Assembly: GCA_964017195.1 (NCBI GenBank)
Contig: OZ024898.1
Location: 7,691,294 to 7,755,293 of the forward strand
Direction: 5' to 3'
DNA: 64,000 nt
DNA from: Siderastrea radians
Lineage: Eukaryota > Cnidaria > Anthozoa > Scleractinia > Rhizangiidae
In this document: one piece after another, positions 12,129-20,216 of the stretch
How positions within the stretch are numbered: the stretch's first letter is position 1
Layout of the letters: every line of letters begins with the position of its first letter
Translations under genes and position numbers: made by a program
Notes under the pieces: generated by a model
The model's database searches: none
What the model was told of the DNA's origin: nothing
The model's input: only the letters and a program-made list of their open reading frames with translations

Positions 12129-12230
12129 CTGTATCATCCAGGCGTTTTGTCCAATTCAAATTCTTACGAATGGGACACGGTAATTCTATCTTTGTTCTAG
12201 CAGATATTTTCATGTCTTCGACAAAAGCAC
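12129..12230 (-). CDS. Candidate 34-codon linker exon, duplicate of the exon at 11051
   Basis: Minus-strand acceptor TTTTGCAG and donor ACAG|GTGAGC enclose 102 nt, phase 1 to phase 1. The peptide begins AFVEDMKIS and parallels ALVEEMEIS of the neighbouring exon, so the pair probably arose by exon duplication. If used, it would sit in the linker between the COR region and the death domain. The Polinton left end lies only about 210 bp upstream in the same intron. Confidence 0.45.
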
Positions 12231-12442
12231 CTGCAAAAGTATAAAATGTTTATTCACAATTTAATACTATATTATATTGTAATTCATCCTCGAGGCCAGG
12301 TTTGCTGTATATAGAGGTAGAACGTCTTAGATATGCATGCTGACAAATGAGTTAGTGATTAACATCTGGGAAAGTACCGTGTAAAAGAATGGTAATGTTG
12401 ATTTTCAAATACCGGTTAGCAAGCACGGCACCCTTGTCTCCC

Positions 12443-12729
12443 AGTAGTAATGTGGGCCCACTAGGGAAGATGAGCCTCGTTTTGATGTAAGAATGACGTC
12501 ATAACCGGAACCGGAAATCACATGACCGGAACCGGAAGTGACCGGAAATCACATGATCGGAACCGGAAGTGACGTCACCGGAAGTCACATGACCCAAACC
12601 GGAAGTGACGTGTTTTCGAATGGGAAACCGCTGAGCAGTCGGAAAAATCGATCGTGGGCTCAGGAGGAAGCAAAACCGCTGAGAAAACGCGGGCTCAAAG
12701 TCCAAAGTCCAATTGGGGGAACGGGGGTG
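12443..12729 (+). repeat. Left terminal inverted repeat of the Polinton
   Basis: Exact inverted copy of 34932-35218 as far as I can read. Its inner half contains eight CCGGAA units, two TGACGTCA sites and repeated CACATGA. Homology ends at 12729, where the two ends diverge. Confidence 0.95.
12493..12612. promoter_or_regulatory. Iteron cluster of ETS-like and CRE-like sites in the left TIR
   Basis: Eight CCGGAA (several as ACCGGAAGT, the ETS consensus), one TCGGAA variant, TGACGTCA at two places and three CACATGA repeats in about 120 bp. The same cluster is mirrored in the right TIR. It may be an enhancer or an origin or terminal-protein recognition array. The function is inferred only. Confidence 0.55.
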
Positions 12730-12789
12730 ACCTGGCCCAGATATGGCCCAGATATGGGTTTGATATGGTACAAGTCCAAGTGGGTTAAA

Positions 12790-12797
12790 TATAAAAG
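12790..12797 (+). promoter_or_regulatory. TATA box
   Basis: TATAAAAG lies 39 bases upstream of the ATG at 12829, leaving a short 5' leader. Confidence 0.65.
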
Positions 12798-12828
12798 GGG
12801 GTAAACCCTAAGTGAGGGAGTAGTCACC

Positions 12829-13884
12829 ATGAGTGTTTACATCACGCTCCTGAGTGATCAAGCCCAAGGCACGGGTCAAAAATTTACGGCACGATTGCCT
12901 CGTTCGTATTATTTGGTGGAAGATGATTGGGAAGTGGCGTTGGTACATATGTCCCACCCGGGGTTTAATCAATCCTTGGAAGATCAAACCAAACAGAATT
13001 GGACGCAAGAGGACAGTCAAAAACATTGGATGAAAACAGATATCAAATACATGCCAAAACGGGCGGATAACACGGCGCCCCTGAAAGTCACCAAACAAAT
13101 TTATTTACCGCCCGGGTATTACCACAATTTGAAAGAAGCCTGGATTGCCATTGGGTACGAAATGGAAAAACAACACATGGAAGTCATGATGGATATAGCG
13201 AAAATGGATGTGGACGATCAAGCCAAACGCAAACAACTAGCCGCGCTGAACCTGGCTCAACCCTATGTGAAAATCACCAATACGGGCGTCGCCCCCGAAT
13301 TAGATTCGTTGTATGTCCTCATACCGACCAATATGGAATTTGAAATGGAATGGAAATTCGCTGGCTTGATGGGATTGGTGAAAGATGGAACGGCAAGTGA
13401 ACGCGTGGTACAAGAAAAGAATTATCTGGTGAAACATATTGTGGATTACAACGATCGTCATAAATGGGAAGTAACCACCGGACCTGTGGCCAAATATCCC
13501 CCGTTGGGTCATGTCTCCGTCAGTTTTACCCACCCCGATTTCGAGTATGAGTTGTTCTTGGGACCGAATCTGAGTCGACAACCCTTTCCCAGTACGCCGA
13601 CGGTCAAACCGCAACAAGGACAACAACAATTGATGATTTACACGGATCTGGTGTCCCAGAGCATTGTGGGAAATCAAGAGAAAGGATTTTTACGTACCTT
13701 GGATGCCGGTAATACCGATCATCAATTTGATACCAGGCAACGGATGTATTTTCCTCTTGGCAAAACCATCTTTGACACCATTGCCATGGATATTCAAACA
13801 GCTGATGGGCAGCCGGCTCCATTTAAACAGGGGAGAACCATCATGACCCTTGAACTGTCCAGAAAAAGTCAACGATGTATGTAG
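12829..13884 (+). CDS. Capsid-like paralogue A (putative penton or minor capsid family)
   Basis: A 351-residue protein sharing its plan with the proteins at 19178 and 20217. The N-terminus reads MSVYITLLS, followed by an LP..Y.L...W.VALVHMS block, and the C-terminus has IYTDLVSQSIVGNQ and a closing GRTIMTLELS. These end motifs recur in Polinton proteins of animals thought to be structural. This copy is the most diverged and stands alone at the left end under its own TATA box, away from the late gene block. A conserved poly(A) signal AATAAA is at 13891. The role, for example vertex protein or receptor-binding protein, is not established. Confidence 0.6.
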   Translation: MSVYITLLSDQAQGTGQKFTARLPRSYYLVEDDWEVALVHMSHPGFNQSLEDQTKQNWTQEDSQKHWMKTDIKYMPKRADNTAPLKVTKQIYLPPGYYHNLKEAWIAIGYEMEKQHMEVMMDIAKMDVDDQAKRKQLAALNLAQPYVKITNTGVAPELDSLYVLIPTNMEFEMEWKFAGLMGLVKDGTASERVVQEKNYLVKHIVDYNDRHKWEVTTGPVAKYPPLGHVSVSFTHPDFEYELFLGPNLSRQPFPSTPTVKPQQGQQQLMIYTDLVSQSIVGNQEKGFLRTLDAGNTDHQFDTRQRMYFPLGKTIFDTIAMDIQTADGQPAPFKQGRTIMTLELSRKSQRCM

Positions 13885-13890
13885 AGAATG

Positions 13891-13930
13891 AATAAAGATC
13901 ACAACAAAGTGTCATGCAACATCTTTTATT
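13891..13930. terminator. Convergent polyadenylation signals
   Basis: AATAAA on plus at 13891-13896 serves the gene ending at 13884. The complement of AATAAA at 13925-13930 serves the minus-strand RING-like operon. The two transcripts overlap at their tails. Confidence 0.6.
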
Positions 13931-13977
13931 TGACAACAAGTAGGAAAAAAAAATCCAAACATGGGGGGTGTCCTTTT

Positions 13978-14367
13978 TTACGAGAAGCTGATACAGGTTT
14001 TCATCCGTCCAATGGCTATGCTTTTGGTGTGACCCAGAAAGTAGAGGGTTTTGCGGTGAGGCTCATAGCGATCGCACAGTTCTCCCCAGAATCCTTGCAG
14101 GGCATGGCCTTCCTCATAGCAAATGCCATACCAGATAGGATTGTCTTTCCAATCGGTCTTGACATGCTGGACAAACTCCGGGTCTTCTTTCCAGTCTTCA
14201 TGGAGGACTTCCTGGACGACAAGAGGAACGTGGCAGGTAGAGCATAGGCGGGGCTGACCATTCTGTTGGTTGGCACAGGCGACATGACAAGGAAGACCAC
14301 AGCACCTCAACGTGGTATAATTGGCGAGAGGTGTCAAACAGATCACACATGGTGGGGGTTGAGCCAT
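13978..14367 (-). CDS. RING/PHD-like zinc finger protein
   Basis: 129 residues. The N-terminal 50 residues have C-x2-C (CVIC), CC, C-H, C and a closing C-x2-C (CSTC) pair, spaced like a RING or PHD finger, though the histidine placement is not canonical. The remainder is acidic and aromatic, without a known domain. The ATG overlaps the stop of the upstream small gene as TGATG, so it probably depends on translational coupling in a three-gene minus-strand transcript. RING proteins in DNA viruses are often ubiquitin ligases that act on host factors; that function is inferred here. Confidence 0.6.
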   Translation of the reverse strand: MAQPPPCVICLTPLANYTTLRCCGLPCHVACANQQNGQPRLCSTCHVPLVVQEVLHEDWKEDPEFVQHVKTDWKDNPIWYGICYEEGHALQGFWGELCDRYEPHRKTLYFLGHTKSIAIGRMKTCISFS

Positions 14368-14582
14368 CAAGCGAAAGGATCAAAGAGTGGATTGATCAAG
14401 AGTTGAAACTCGATGGGGGTGATGATCCCTTCTTTTCGGAGTCGGCACAGTTCTTGAAAAGTGAGCTTGTAACGTAAAGGTTGAACCAGGTCGAGGATTT
14501 GTTTTCGGATCTCTGCCAAACGTTCAATGATTTGCAGGGCTTGAGGGCTGACCTTGTCAGGAGTGTCGGCTTTATCGCTCAT
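14367..14582 (-). CDS. Small helical protein, paralogue of the next upstream gene
   Basis: 71 residues, predicted mostly helical. The stretch SPQALQIIERLAEIRKQ aligns with SPEAQQVIDRLRALLSR of the gene at 14583-14780, followed by matching FQELCRLRKEGI / FELLRLHSTKHL segments. Its ATG follows the upstream stop directly (TGAATG), and its own stop overlaps the RING-like ATG. The function is unknown. A coiled-coil or adaptor role would suit the sequence. Confidence 0.65.
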   Translation of the reverse strand: MSDKADTPDKVSPQALQIIERLAEIRKQILDLVQPLRYKLTFQELCRLRKEGIITPIEFQLLINPLFDPFA

Positions 14583-14780
14583 TCACCACCGGTAGAAGTT
14601 TTTCAAAGTTAATAAAGCCAATTCGTTCCGACTGAGATGCTTGGTACTATGAAGACGAAGCAGTTCAAAATACGAAGCTTTGAAGCGGATCTCCTCCAAG
14701 TCTTTTTCGAGTCGAGATAACAAGGCTCGTAGACGATCAATCACTTGTTGGGCTTCTGGACTGAGGACTGGATCATCCAT
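14583..14780 (-). CDS. Small helical protein, first gene of the minus-strand operon
   Basis: The ATG at 14780 was chosen because a TATA box (CTATAAAAAA, 14811-14820) lies about 30 bases upstream. A longer upstream frame would begin beyond this promoter. The product is 65 residues, two or three amphipathic helices, duplicated in the next gene. No known family was recognised. Confidence 0.65.
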   Translation of the reverse strand: MDDPVLSPEAQQVIDRLRALLSRLEKDLEEIRFKASYFELLRLHSTKHLSRNELALLTLKNFYRW

Positions 14781-15015
14781 TGAGTGTGAAAGATGGAATG
14801 GGACAGGGGGTTTTTTATAGAGAAACCAAAGGGTCACGTGGGAGGGAATAGACCAATGAGAGAAAGACCCATCATGCTTTGAGAGGGGAAGAGGTGGGGG
14901 GGACCCCCCTCCCCCCTCCTTAGATAGACCATGGTGCATTGCGCGAAACAGGGTATATAAGTCAAGGGAGGCCACAGGACGTCACTCTTAGCTTTGAGCC
15001 GGTCCTAAGTGACTT
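14781..15015. promoter_or_regulatory. Divergent promoter 1
   Basis: On the minus side are TATA at 14811-14820, E-box CACGTG at 14835-14840 and CCAAT at 14853. On the plus side is TATATAA at 14954-14960. Between them is a G-run/C-run segment, GGTGGGGGGGACCCCCC. The whole block is an inverted relative of 30220-30457, with shared order and long identical stretches. Confidence 0.75.
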
Positions 15016-15570
15016 ATGTTAGTTGGTGGAGCAAAAATGTCAGAAACAAGAAGAGTATTGGGTTCCCTGGGCAGTGAAATGAATGTGGGAGGTGAGGAGA
15101 CGCTGAGGAGGAGAGCAGGGCCGGAGTTAACCCCATTGGATCGCCACACGAGGCGAGTGTACGAGAGGAGGGAGGAAGCGTGGCGCCCCCTCAACAAACA
15201 TCGCGTGGCGGCCTTCATCCGCATGTTAATTCTGTACGTGGTGGAAACCGAGAATGGTCACCCCCGTGGACCACACCCAGAGATTGTAAAGATCTTACAG
15301 AAGACCCTGACCAAGCGGATCATTCCCTTTATTTGTCGAAGGATAACGGCCACCATGGACGAACGTTTTTGGATAATTACTTTGGAACAGTTTAATGAGT
15401 TGGATTGGTATTTATTGAATCACCTGCCGCGAGTACATGCGGGGGACCGATGGCAGGAAATTGCGTTTTTTTTTAAAGAAGTGGTGAGGCAACGGGAAGA
15501 ATACAAACGGATGGAGCGGGAGAGAAGAAAGGAGCGAGCCAGTCGGGTACGACGTGTTTTGTTTGTTTGA
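15016..15570 (+). CDS. Uncharacterised basic protein
   Basis: 184 residues from the first ATG. A second in-frame ATG at 15037 is a plausible alternative, since it has a purine at -3 (AAAAATGT). The N-terminal 60 residues are basic and disordered-looking. Residues 65-160 look globular and helical, with hydrophobic stretches FIRMLILYVV and FWIITLEQFNELDWYLL. The C-terminus is a highly basic helix (RMERERRKERASRVRR). It is driven by the plus side of divergent promoter 1, the counterpart of the promoter for the gene at 29815-30219. I do not recognise the family. Confidence 0.65.
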   Translation: MLVGGAKMSETRRVLGSLGSEMNVGGEETLRRRAGPELTPLDRHTRRVYERREEAWRPLNKHRVAAFIRMLILYVVETENGHPRGPHPEIVKILQKTLTKRIIPFICRRITATMDERFWIITLEQFNELDWYLLNHLPRVHAGDRWQEIAFFFKEVVRQREEYKRMERERRKERASRVRRVLFV

Positions 15571-15874
15571 AGGGACTTGAACATTTTTTAATTCCTGTTG
15601 AGTTTTTTATTGTGAGTCAAGGCAACTGTGAGTCAAGACCAACTATTTATGATCCACGTGCAAACTCAGTGTTGTCAGTTTTTATTTTTTAATTAAAAAG
15701 AAGAGTTGATGTTACAATGGGTGGTCTGTGTTCTTTGCCACGCGGGTGGGGCGTTCCTATGTACAATTGGAAAAATCTACAATTTGAAAAACTAAAAATG
15801 ACTATGTACAATTGGAAAAAATAAAAACTAAAAGAAAAGCTATGTACAATTCCAAAAATAAAAACTAAGAAACA
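15571..15874. other. Convergent intergenic region with three short direct repeats
   Basis: Contains CTATGTACAATT repeats starting at 15757, 15802 and 15840, each followed by A-rich sequence with ATAAAAACTA. The region ends the plus-strand gene at 15570 and the minus-strand SLOG gene at 15875. It may supply polyadenylation or act as a cis element. Confidence 0.55.
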
Positions 15875-16567
15875 TTACAAATGAAAGTCTTCCAGTTCCA
15901 TACGTAATTGATCAATGTTCTCGGGTAGACAGAAGGTGCGGTTGAACAAGGCTTGAATTTCGGCTCGGGTTTTTTCGTCCACATCCCGGGATCCCACAAT
16001 AGCACTGCTTTGATGTAGGGTGGGCTTTTTAGGTCCCCAAGGGACAAATTGACTGCCAGTGACCAGGGTGGCGGCATTCTCATTGACTTGGTAGTAATGG
16101 TCCGAGCGGTACCATGATTGACTGGGTATATCAAACAGGTAGACGGGTTTGCCTTGATCCATAGCCAATTGCACAGTCCAACCAGTGCCTCCTTTCACGC
16201 GTTTATGATCCGGTTCCAAGATGCCAAAGGCATAGATGGTATGGGCTTTCTTGGCCAATTGATAATTGCGTTGCAGCAATTGCAGGGTGTAAAAATGACT
16301 GGGCATTTTTTTGCCTAGTTTCTCCGCTGCCTGGTGAAGATGGGGGTTGGCCAGCATCAGGACTTCCACCGTAGAAGGGGTGATGAAAGTGGATCGAGGA
16401 TGGTTCGGGGGGACCAGGACTTCTAGTTGCATCCCAAAGTGTTTGGCCTGTTCTTCCACGAGGGCATCCGTACCTTTGGCTCCCCCGGTGTACACCACAT
16501 GGCCATGACCCACTTGCAGTTCCAAGGCACCGAGATCTTGTTCTCCGATCATCATGTCTGGGGGCAT
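15875..16567 (-). CDS. SLOG-fold (DprA/LOG-like) nucleotide-binding protein
   Basis: 230 residues from the ATG at 16567; the frame extends upstream only through non-ATG codons. Residues 24-40 read VVYTGGAKGTDALVEEQ, the glycine-rich phosphate-binding loop of the SLOG superfamily. The middle has IYAFG and GGTGWTVQLAMDQGKPVYLFD, which resemble the later strands of the fold. Unusually, the strand motif AIVGSRDV, normally at the N-terminus, lies near the C-terminus, suggesting circular permutation. SLOG proteins bind nucleotides or their derivatives and in prokaryotes act in conflict systems. A TATA-like TATTTAAG lies at 16606-16613 on the minus strand. Confidence 0.7.
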   Translation of the reverse strand: MPPDMMIGEQDLGALELQVGHGHVVYTGGAKGTDALVEEQAKHFGMQLEVLVPPNHPRSTFITPSTVEVLMLANPHLHQAAEKLGKKMPSHFYTLQLLQRNYQLAKKAHTIYAFGILEPDHKRVKGGTGWTVQLAMDQGKPVYLFDIPSQSWYRSDHYYQVNENAATLVTGSQFVPWGPKKPTLHQSSAIVGSRDVDEKTRAEIQALFNRTFCLPENIDQLRMELEDFHL

Positions 16568-16775
16568 GGCTTTTGAGAATGAAGATCTAGTGACCAAGGG
16601 ACCGTCTTAAATAGGGACAATGGACCAATGGGAAGACAAGAGGACCTTATTTGGATTGAATAAGCTGACCAATGGGACGATCACAAGTCCTTATATGGGC
16701 AGGAGAAGCTGACCAATGACAGTCAAGGGTCTAAGGTATAAAAAGCGGTAGGGGTGACATCAACCTTTGAGTACG
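16568..16775. promoter_or_regulatory. Divergent promoter 2 with three 44-bp modules
   Basis: GACCAAT occurs at 16623, 16667 and 16711, exactly 44 bp apart. Each is followed by a CAAG-like element and a TATA-like box (TTATTT, TTATAT, TATAAAAAG). The last, at 16737-16745, serves the GRF gene at 16776. The SLOG gene is driven the other way. Confidence 0.75.
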
Positions 16776-17669
16776 ATGTCTGTCGATCGGAAGAGAAAAT
16801 CAACCCATCCCCCAGAGGGGAAGAAGAAGAAGAAGAGCATTCAACATATGACGCCCGTGGACTGTGATCCTGTGGTAGGGGAGGTGGTGGAAGACACCCG
16901 AGCTGCTGTGGAAGATATGATGAAAGAATTGAATGACATGGTGGAGCAATCACCCCCATCACCTCAATTCACCCTGATGACCATGTTTGACAATGAGGTG
17001 GACTATCATCAAGTCAAAGGCAACCATGAAAAGGTGGACACTATGGTATGTCCTTACCATGAGGTGCGTTTGGAGGCCCGAGAATCTCAAAAGGGATGGA
17101 AGTATGTGAAATGTCCCATGCAACCGTGTTTGCTGTTTTGTGGTCAAGATCAAGCCCTGGAGTATATGAAAGCCGTGTATAGTCAACCTCATGTAGAAGT
17201 GTTGGACATGTGGGGTGGTTTACAATGCTTTTGCCGTGAACCCGCTACGCTGCAACAGAGCCATTCGACCCAGAACCCCGATCGCTTGTTTCTGACTTGT
17301 TCCAAGAAAACGTGTGGCTTCTTCCGATGGGCCGATCAACCGTTGGGTCCCAAGTACTGGAGTTGGTTTCATGACAACCCGCCCAAAAAAGCCGACCAAC
17401 AAGCTGAATCTCCTTTGTCTACCCGTGATGCGCAAGGATATCCCAAGAGGGGCTATGACATCCCTGGCCCACCCCCTCGAGCTCCAAGGAAAGAGGATCG
17501 CCCCCTGACAGATTATGAGAAACAATTGTTGCGAGAAATTCAAGAGCTCAAGAACCGTCAAGAAATGATGGTGGCCCCAGCGCCGCCACCCCCCAAGTAC
17601 AGTGACAGTGTGGACAACTGGCAGAAAGGTCTAGAGACCGTCAGTTACGGCCGTCTAGGTCTCTTTTAA
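16776..17669 (+). CDS. GRF zinc finger protein
   Basis: 297 residues, starting at the ATG 31 bases downstream of TATAAAAAG. It has a Lys-rich nuclear-localisation-like segment near residue 10-22. A first zinc site is C-x2-H (CPYH, residues 92-95) with C113 and C118. A second is a GRF finger: CFC (151-153), NPDRLFLTC, then CGFFRW (180-185). A proline-rich tail includes PAPPPPKYSD. GRF fingers bind single-stranded DNA in topoisomerases and nucleases, so a replication or repair accessory role is likely. It is the first of a long plus-strand gene series. AATAAA at 17683-17688 may end its message. Confidence 0.7.
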   Translation: MSVDRKRKSTHPPEGKKKKKSIQHMTPVDCDPVVGEVVEDTRAAVEDMMKELNDMVEQSPPSPQFTLMTMFDNEVDYHQVKGNHEKVDTMVCPYHEVRLEARESQKGWKYVKCPMQPCLLFCGQDQALEYMKAVYSQPHVEVLDMWGGLQCFCREPATLQQSHSTQNPDRLFLTCSKKTCGFFRWADQPLGPKYWSWFHDNPPKKADQQAESPLSTRDAQGYPKRGYDIPGPPPRAPRKEDRPLTDYEKQLLREIQELKNRQEMMVAPAPPPPKYSDSVDNWQKGLETVSYGRLGLF

Positions 17670-17706
17670 AATGAGAGAACGAATAAAATTTTTTATCAAT
17701 GTCACC

Positions 17707-18069
17707 ATGGAGTCTGCTGTGTCGTATGCGTGGGAGTCTCTCTGGTCCCTGGGGCAATGGCAATGCCATCAATCCCTGTGTCAAGTCTTATATGATCATC
17801 AACCCGGGTCCAAGATCCCTATTCCCGCATGTCCCGAGGACACGCACCCTCTCCACGTCTTTGAAGAAACCCACGTCGACCGTAACCTGTATCGATGGGT
17901 GGTGTTTGTCGTATGGTTAAAAGCCCACCCAGAGGCGTGGCGATGGTATCGAATCATTCAAAAGGCGCATCCCCACACGGTCCCTACCATATCGACGTTA
18001 TGGGATGAATGCCAGAACGTATGGCCCCTCGAAAGAAAACTCAACGCTGGTCAACAACAACAAAGTTGA
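17707..18069 (+). CDS. Uncharacterised 120-residue protein
   Basis: The start at 17707 has a strong Kozak context (GTCACCATGG). An earlier in-frame ATG at 17671 directly follows the upstream stop but is weaker. The product is Trp- and His-rich, with WVVFVVWLKAHPEAWRWYRII in the middle. It overlaps the integrase gene by 61 bases at its 3' end. The position before integrase is shared with small genes in related elements, but I do not recognise the family. Confidence 0.55.
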   Translation: MESAVSYAWESLWSLGQWQCHQSLCQVLYDHQPGSKIPIPACPEDTHPLHVFEETHVDRNLYRWVVFVVWLKAHPEAWRWYRIIQKAHPHTVPTISTLWDECQNVWPLERKLNAGQQQQS

Positions 18070-19181
18070 AGAGAACCAAACGCCCTGTCTCGTCGTCAAC
18101 GAAGAAGAAAAGCAATGTCTCACAACAATGGTTAAGCCGTTACCATGATCCTAGTGCCCCGGGGAGTTTAGGTGGGGTGCAACGGTTTGCCAAAGCCCAG
18201 GGTCTCCCTTTGAAAAAAGCCCAACGGCTCTTGGAACAGGATGTGGGCTACACCTTGCATAAACCCCGACGTCGTCGTTTTGCTACCTTACCCGTGGTCG
18301 TAGGGGGGTTAGATGATCAATGGGCCGCGGATTTAGTGGAAGTGCAACGTTTGGCCAAACATAATCGGGGTATACGCTACTTGTTGACCGTCGTGGATGT
18401 CTTGTCCAAGTACGCGTGGGTCGAACCGTTGAAAACCAAAACCGGCGTGGCCCTCGTGAAAGCCTTTGAGAAGATTGTGAGACAAGGACGTCACCCCAAG
18501 CGATTGCAAACGGATCGAGGGAAAGAATTTTACAATCGGACCTTTCAACGATGGGTCGACGAGCAAGACATTCAACATTTTTCCACCGAAGGGGATGCCA
18601 AAGCCAGTGTGGTGGAACGATTTAATCGGACCTTGAAAGAACGGTTGTACCGTTATTTGACCACGGCCAACACCTTACGCTTTGACGATGTCTTACCCGA
18701 GTTGGTGCAAGGGTACAATGCCACCCGTCATCGAAGTATTGGTATGCCCCCCGAAGACGTGACGTGGGACAACGAAGAAGCCGTGTGGAAACGATTGTAT
18801 GCCAAACGATTGAAAGGCTACAAAAAACCCCAATTCAAGGTGGGAGATCGGGTCCGTCTCAATACGATTCATCGTACCTTTGAAAAAGGCTATCTCCCCG
18901 GTTGGACCGAAGAAGTGTTTGTGGTGCATCGTGTGATCCCGGGCCCTGTGCCCACCTATAAGATTCAGGAATGGGATGAGACCCCCATCCAAGGTACCTT
19001 TTATGAAGAGGATTTACAAAAAGTCCAGGTGTCCGATGTATTTCGCATTGAGAAGGTACTTAAGCGTCAAAAAGGTCGTTGGTTGGTCAAGTGGAAAGGG
19101 TGGCCCGACAAGTACAATAGTTGGATTACTCGTGGTGACGTGACCTCCCTTCGACCGCGCAAACGACGCCGACGACGATGA
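18009..19181 (+). CDS. Polinton integrase (rve family) with C-terminal chromodomain
   Basis: 390 residues. After a basic N-terminus comes the Polinton pre-core YHDPSAPGSLGGVQRFAK...YTLHKPRRRRF, then the RNase H-fold core with D108 (WAADLV), D169 (QTDRGKEF) and E203 (VVERFNRTLKER) as catalytic triad. An SH3-like FKVGDRVRLN follows, and a chromodomain, FRIEKVLKRQKGRWLVKWKGW, near 350-380. A poly-Arg tail ends it. It inserts the linear DNA into host chromatin with 6-bp duplications. The chromodomain may guide targeting. The stop overlaps the next ATG (ATGA at 19178). Confidence 0.95.
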   Translation: MPERMAPRKKTQRWSTTTKLKRTKRPVSSSTKKKSNVSQQWLSRYHDPSAPGSLGGVQRFAKAQGLPLKKAQRLLEQDVGYTLHKPRRRRFATLPVVVGGLDDQWAADLVEVQRLAKHNRGIRYLLTVVDVLSKYAWVEPLKTKTGVALVKAFEKIVRQGRHPKRLQTDRGKEFYNRTFQRWVDEQDIQHFSTEGDAKASVVERFNRTLKERLYRYLTTANTLRFDDVLPELVQGYNATRHRSIGMPPEDVTWDNEEAVWKRLYAKRLKGYKKPQFKVGDRVRLNTIHRTFEKGYLPGWTEEVFVVHRVIPGPVPTYKIQEWDETPIQGTFYEEDLQKVQVSDVFRIEKVLKRQKGRWLVKWKGWPDKYNSWITRGDVTSLRPRKRRRRR

Positions 19182-20203
19182 CGTGGGTGCCCAACTCGTC
19201 GTTTTACGTGACGCTGATGAGTCATGCGAGTACCAAAGAGTTTCCTGGGAACAAGAGTCATCATTTCAGAAACCGATTGCCCAAACCTATTCGATTTATG
19301 GGACGAGGATGGATGGTGGGTATGGTCAGTTTATCCTTACCCACCATTCCCGTGCTCGCGGAAGAAGGAGGCGTGGGTGATTCCCATCCTTTGTTGTATG
19401 TACGATGGCACGAACACGACTTCAAAATAGACGATTGGGGACAGGAGGCCTGGTGGTATGAAGAGCAGGAATGGACCGTGAAGGCTCAAGACATGAGAAA
19501 GGAGATGACCTCGTTGACGGGAGTTCAATTTTTTCATCAATTGATCTACCGTTACCGGCAAGAACGGGCGAAACGAATCAAACCCAAAGACAAATGGGTG
19601 GGACCCGATGGCGTGAAAATGTACCCGACCTTTGAATGGACCCCCGAAGGGGATTTGTTGTTGAATACCAAGCCCGTGGATTACAAAACCCATGTGGCAC
19701 GCGTGTCATGGGGCAGAACCTTGGCCCTGAGAATGGGATGGATTGAACAACCGTCCCCCGGCCAGTATCGATTGGGTCCGAATCTCTTGCCAGAATTGGA
19801 TGGCATGTCTACCATTCCGAACCCGACGGATGTCCCCAATTTTTGGAAAGTGGAGGGGGATTATCTGAAATTGAGTCTATCGTGTCCTTGGCGGTTTGTG
19901 AATTTGAACGGGACCTTTCGTGTCCCGTCGGAATTTCCCGCCGTGCGTCCTTTGCACGTGTATTGTGATGTAGGCACCAGCAGTATGGTAGGGGGACGTA
20001 TCACCGATCTCTTACGAGAAATCAAGTACCACCCCAAAGAAACCACCCACTTTGAACCTCGACATATTCAATATGTCCCCGTACGCAATGAAGTGGTGGA
20101 AATCGTGGAAACGCAGATGGCCGAAATCAATGGGGATCTCGTGACATTTGGCGAAGGGCATACCCTCCTGACCCTCCACTTTAAAAGGGAGGTCGTGGTG
20201 TGA
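19178..20203 (+). CDS. Capsid-like paralogue B
   Basis: 341 residues. It shares FYVTLMSHAS...EFPGNKSHHFRNRLPKPI at the N-terminus with the next gene, plus C-terminal LHVYCDVGTSSMVGGRITDLLREI and HTLLTLHF. The start is set by the 4-base overlap with the integrase stop. Adjacency to paralogue C indicates tandem duplication. The family is widespread in animal Polintons and sits among capsid genes, so a minor capsid or vertex role is plausible but unproven. Confidence 0.65.
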   Translation: MTWVPNSSFYVTLMSHASTKEFPGNKSHHFRNRLPKPIRFMGRGWMVGMVSLSLPTIPVLAEEGGVGDSHPLLYVRWHEHDFKIDDWGQEAWWYEEQEWTVKAQDMRKEMTSLTGVQFFHQLIYRYRQERAKRIKPKDKWVGPDGVKMYPTFEWTPEGDLLLNTKPVDYKTHVARVSWGRTLALRMGWIEQPSPGQYRLGPNLLPELDGMSTIPNPTDVPNFWKVEGDYLKLSLSCPWRFVNLNGTFRVPSEFPAVRPLHVYCDVGTSSMVGGRITDLLREIKYHPKETTHFEPRHIQYVPVRNEVVEIVETQMAEINGDLVTFGEGHTLLTLHFKREVVV

Positions 20204-20216
20204 GGCAGACGACAAC

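Noticed and set aside
14781..14975. Extension of the first small minus-strand gene to 130 residues
   Set aside because: It would run through the TATA box, E-box and CCAAT elements of the divergent promoter.
16568..16597. N-terminal extension of the SLOG frame
   Set aside because: It requires a TTG start; the first ATG at 16567 follows a TATA-like box at proper distance.
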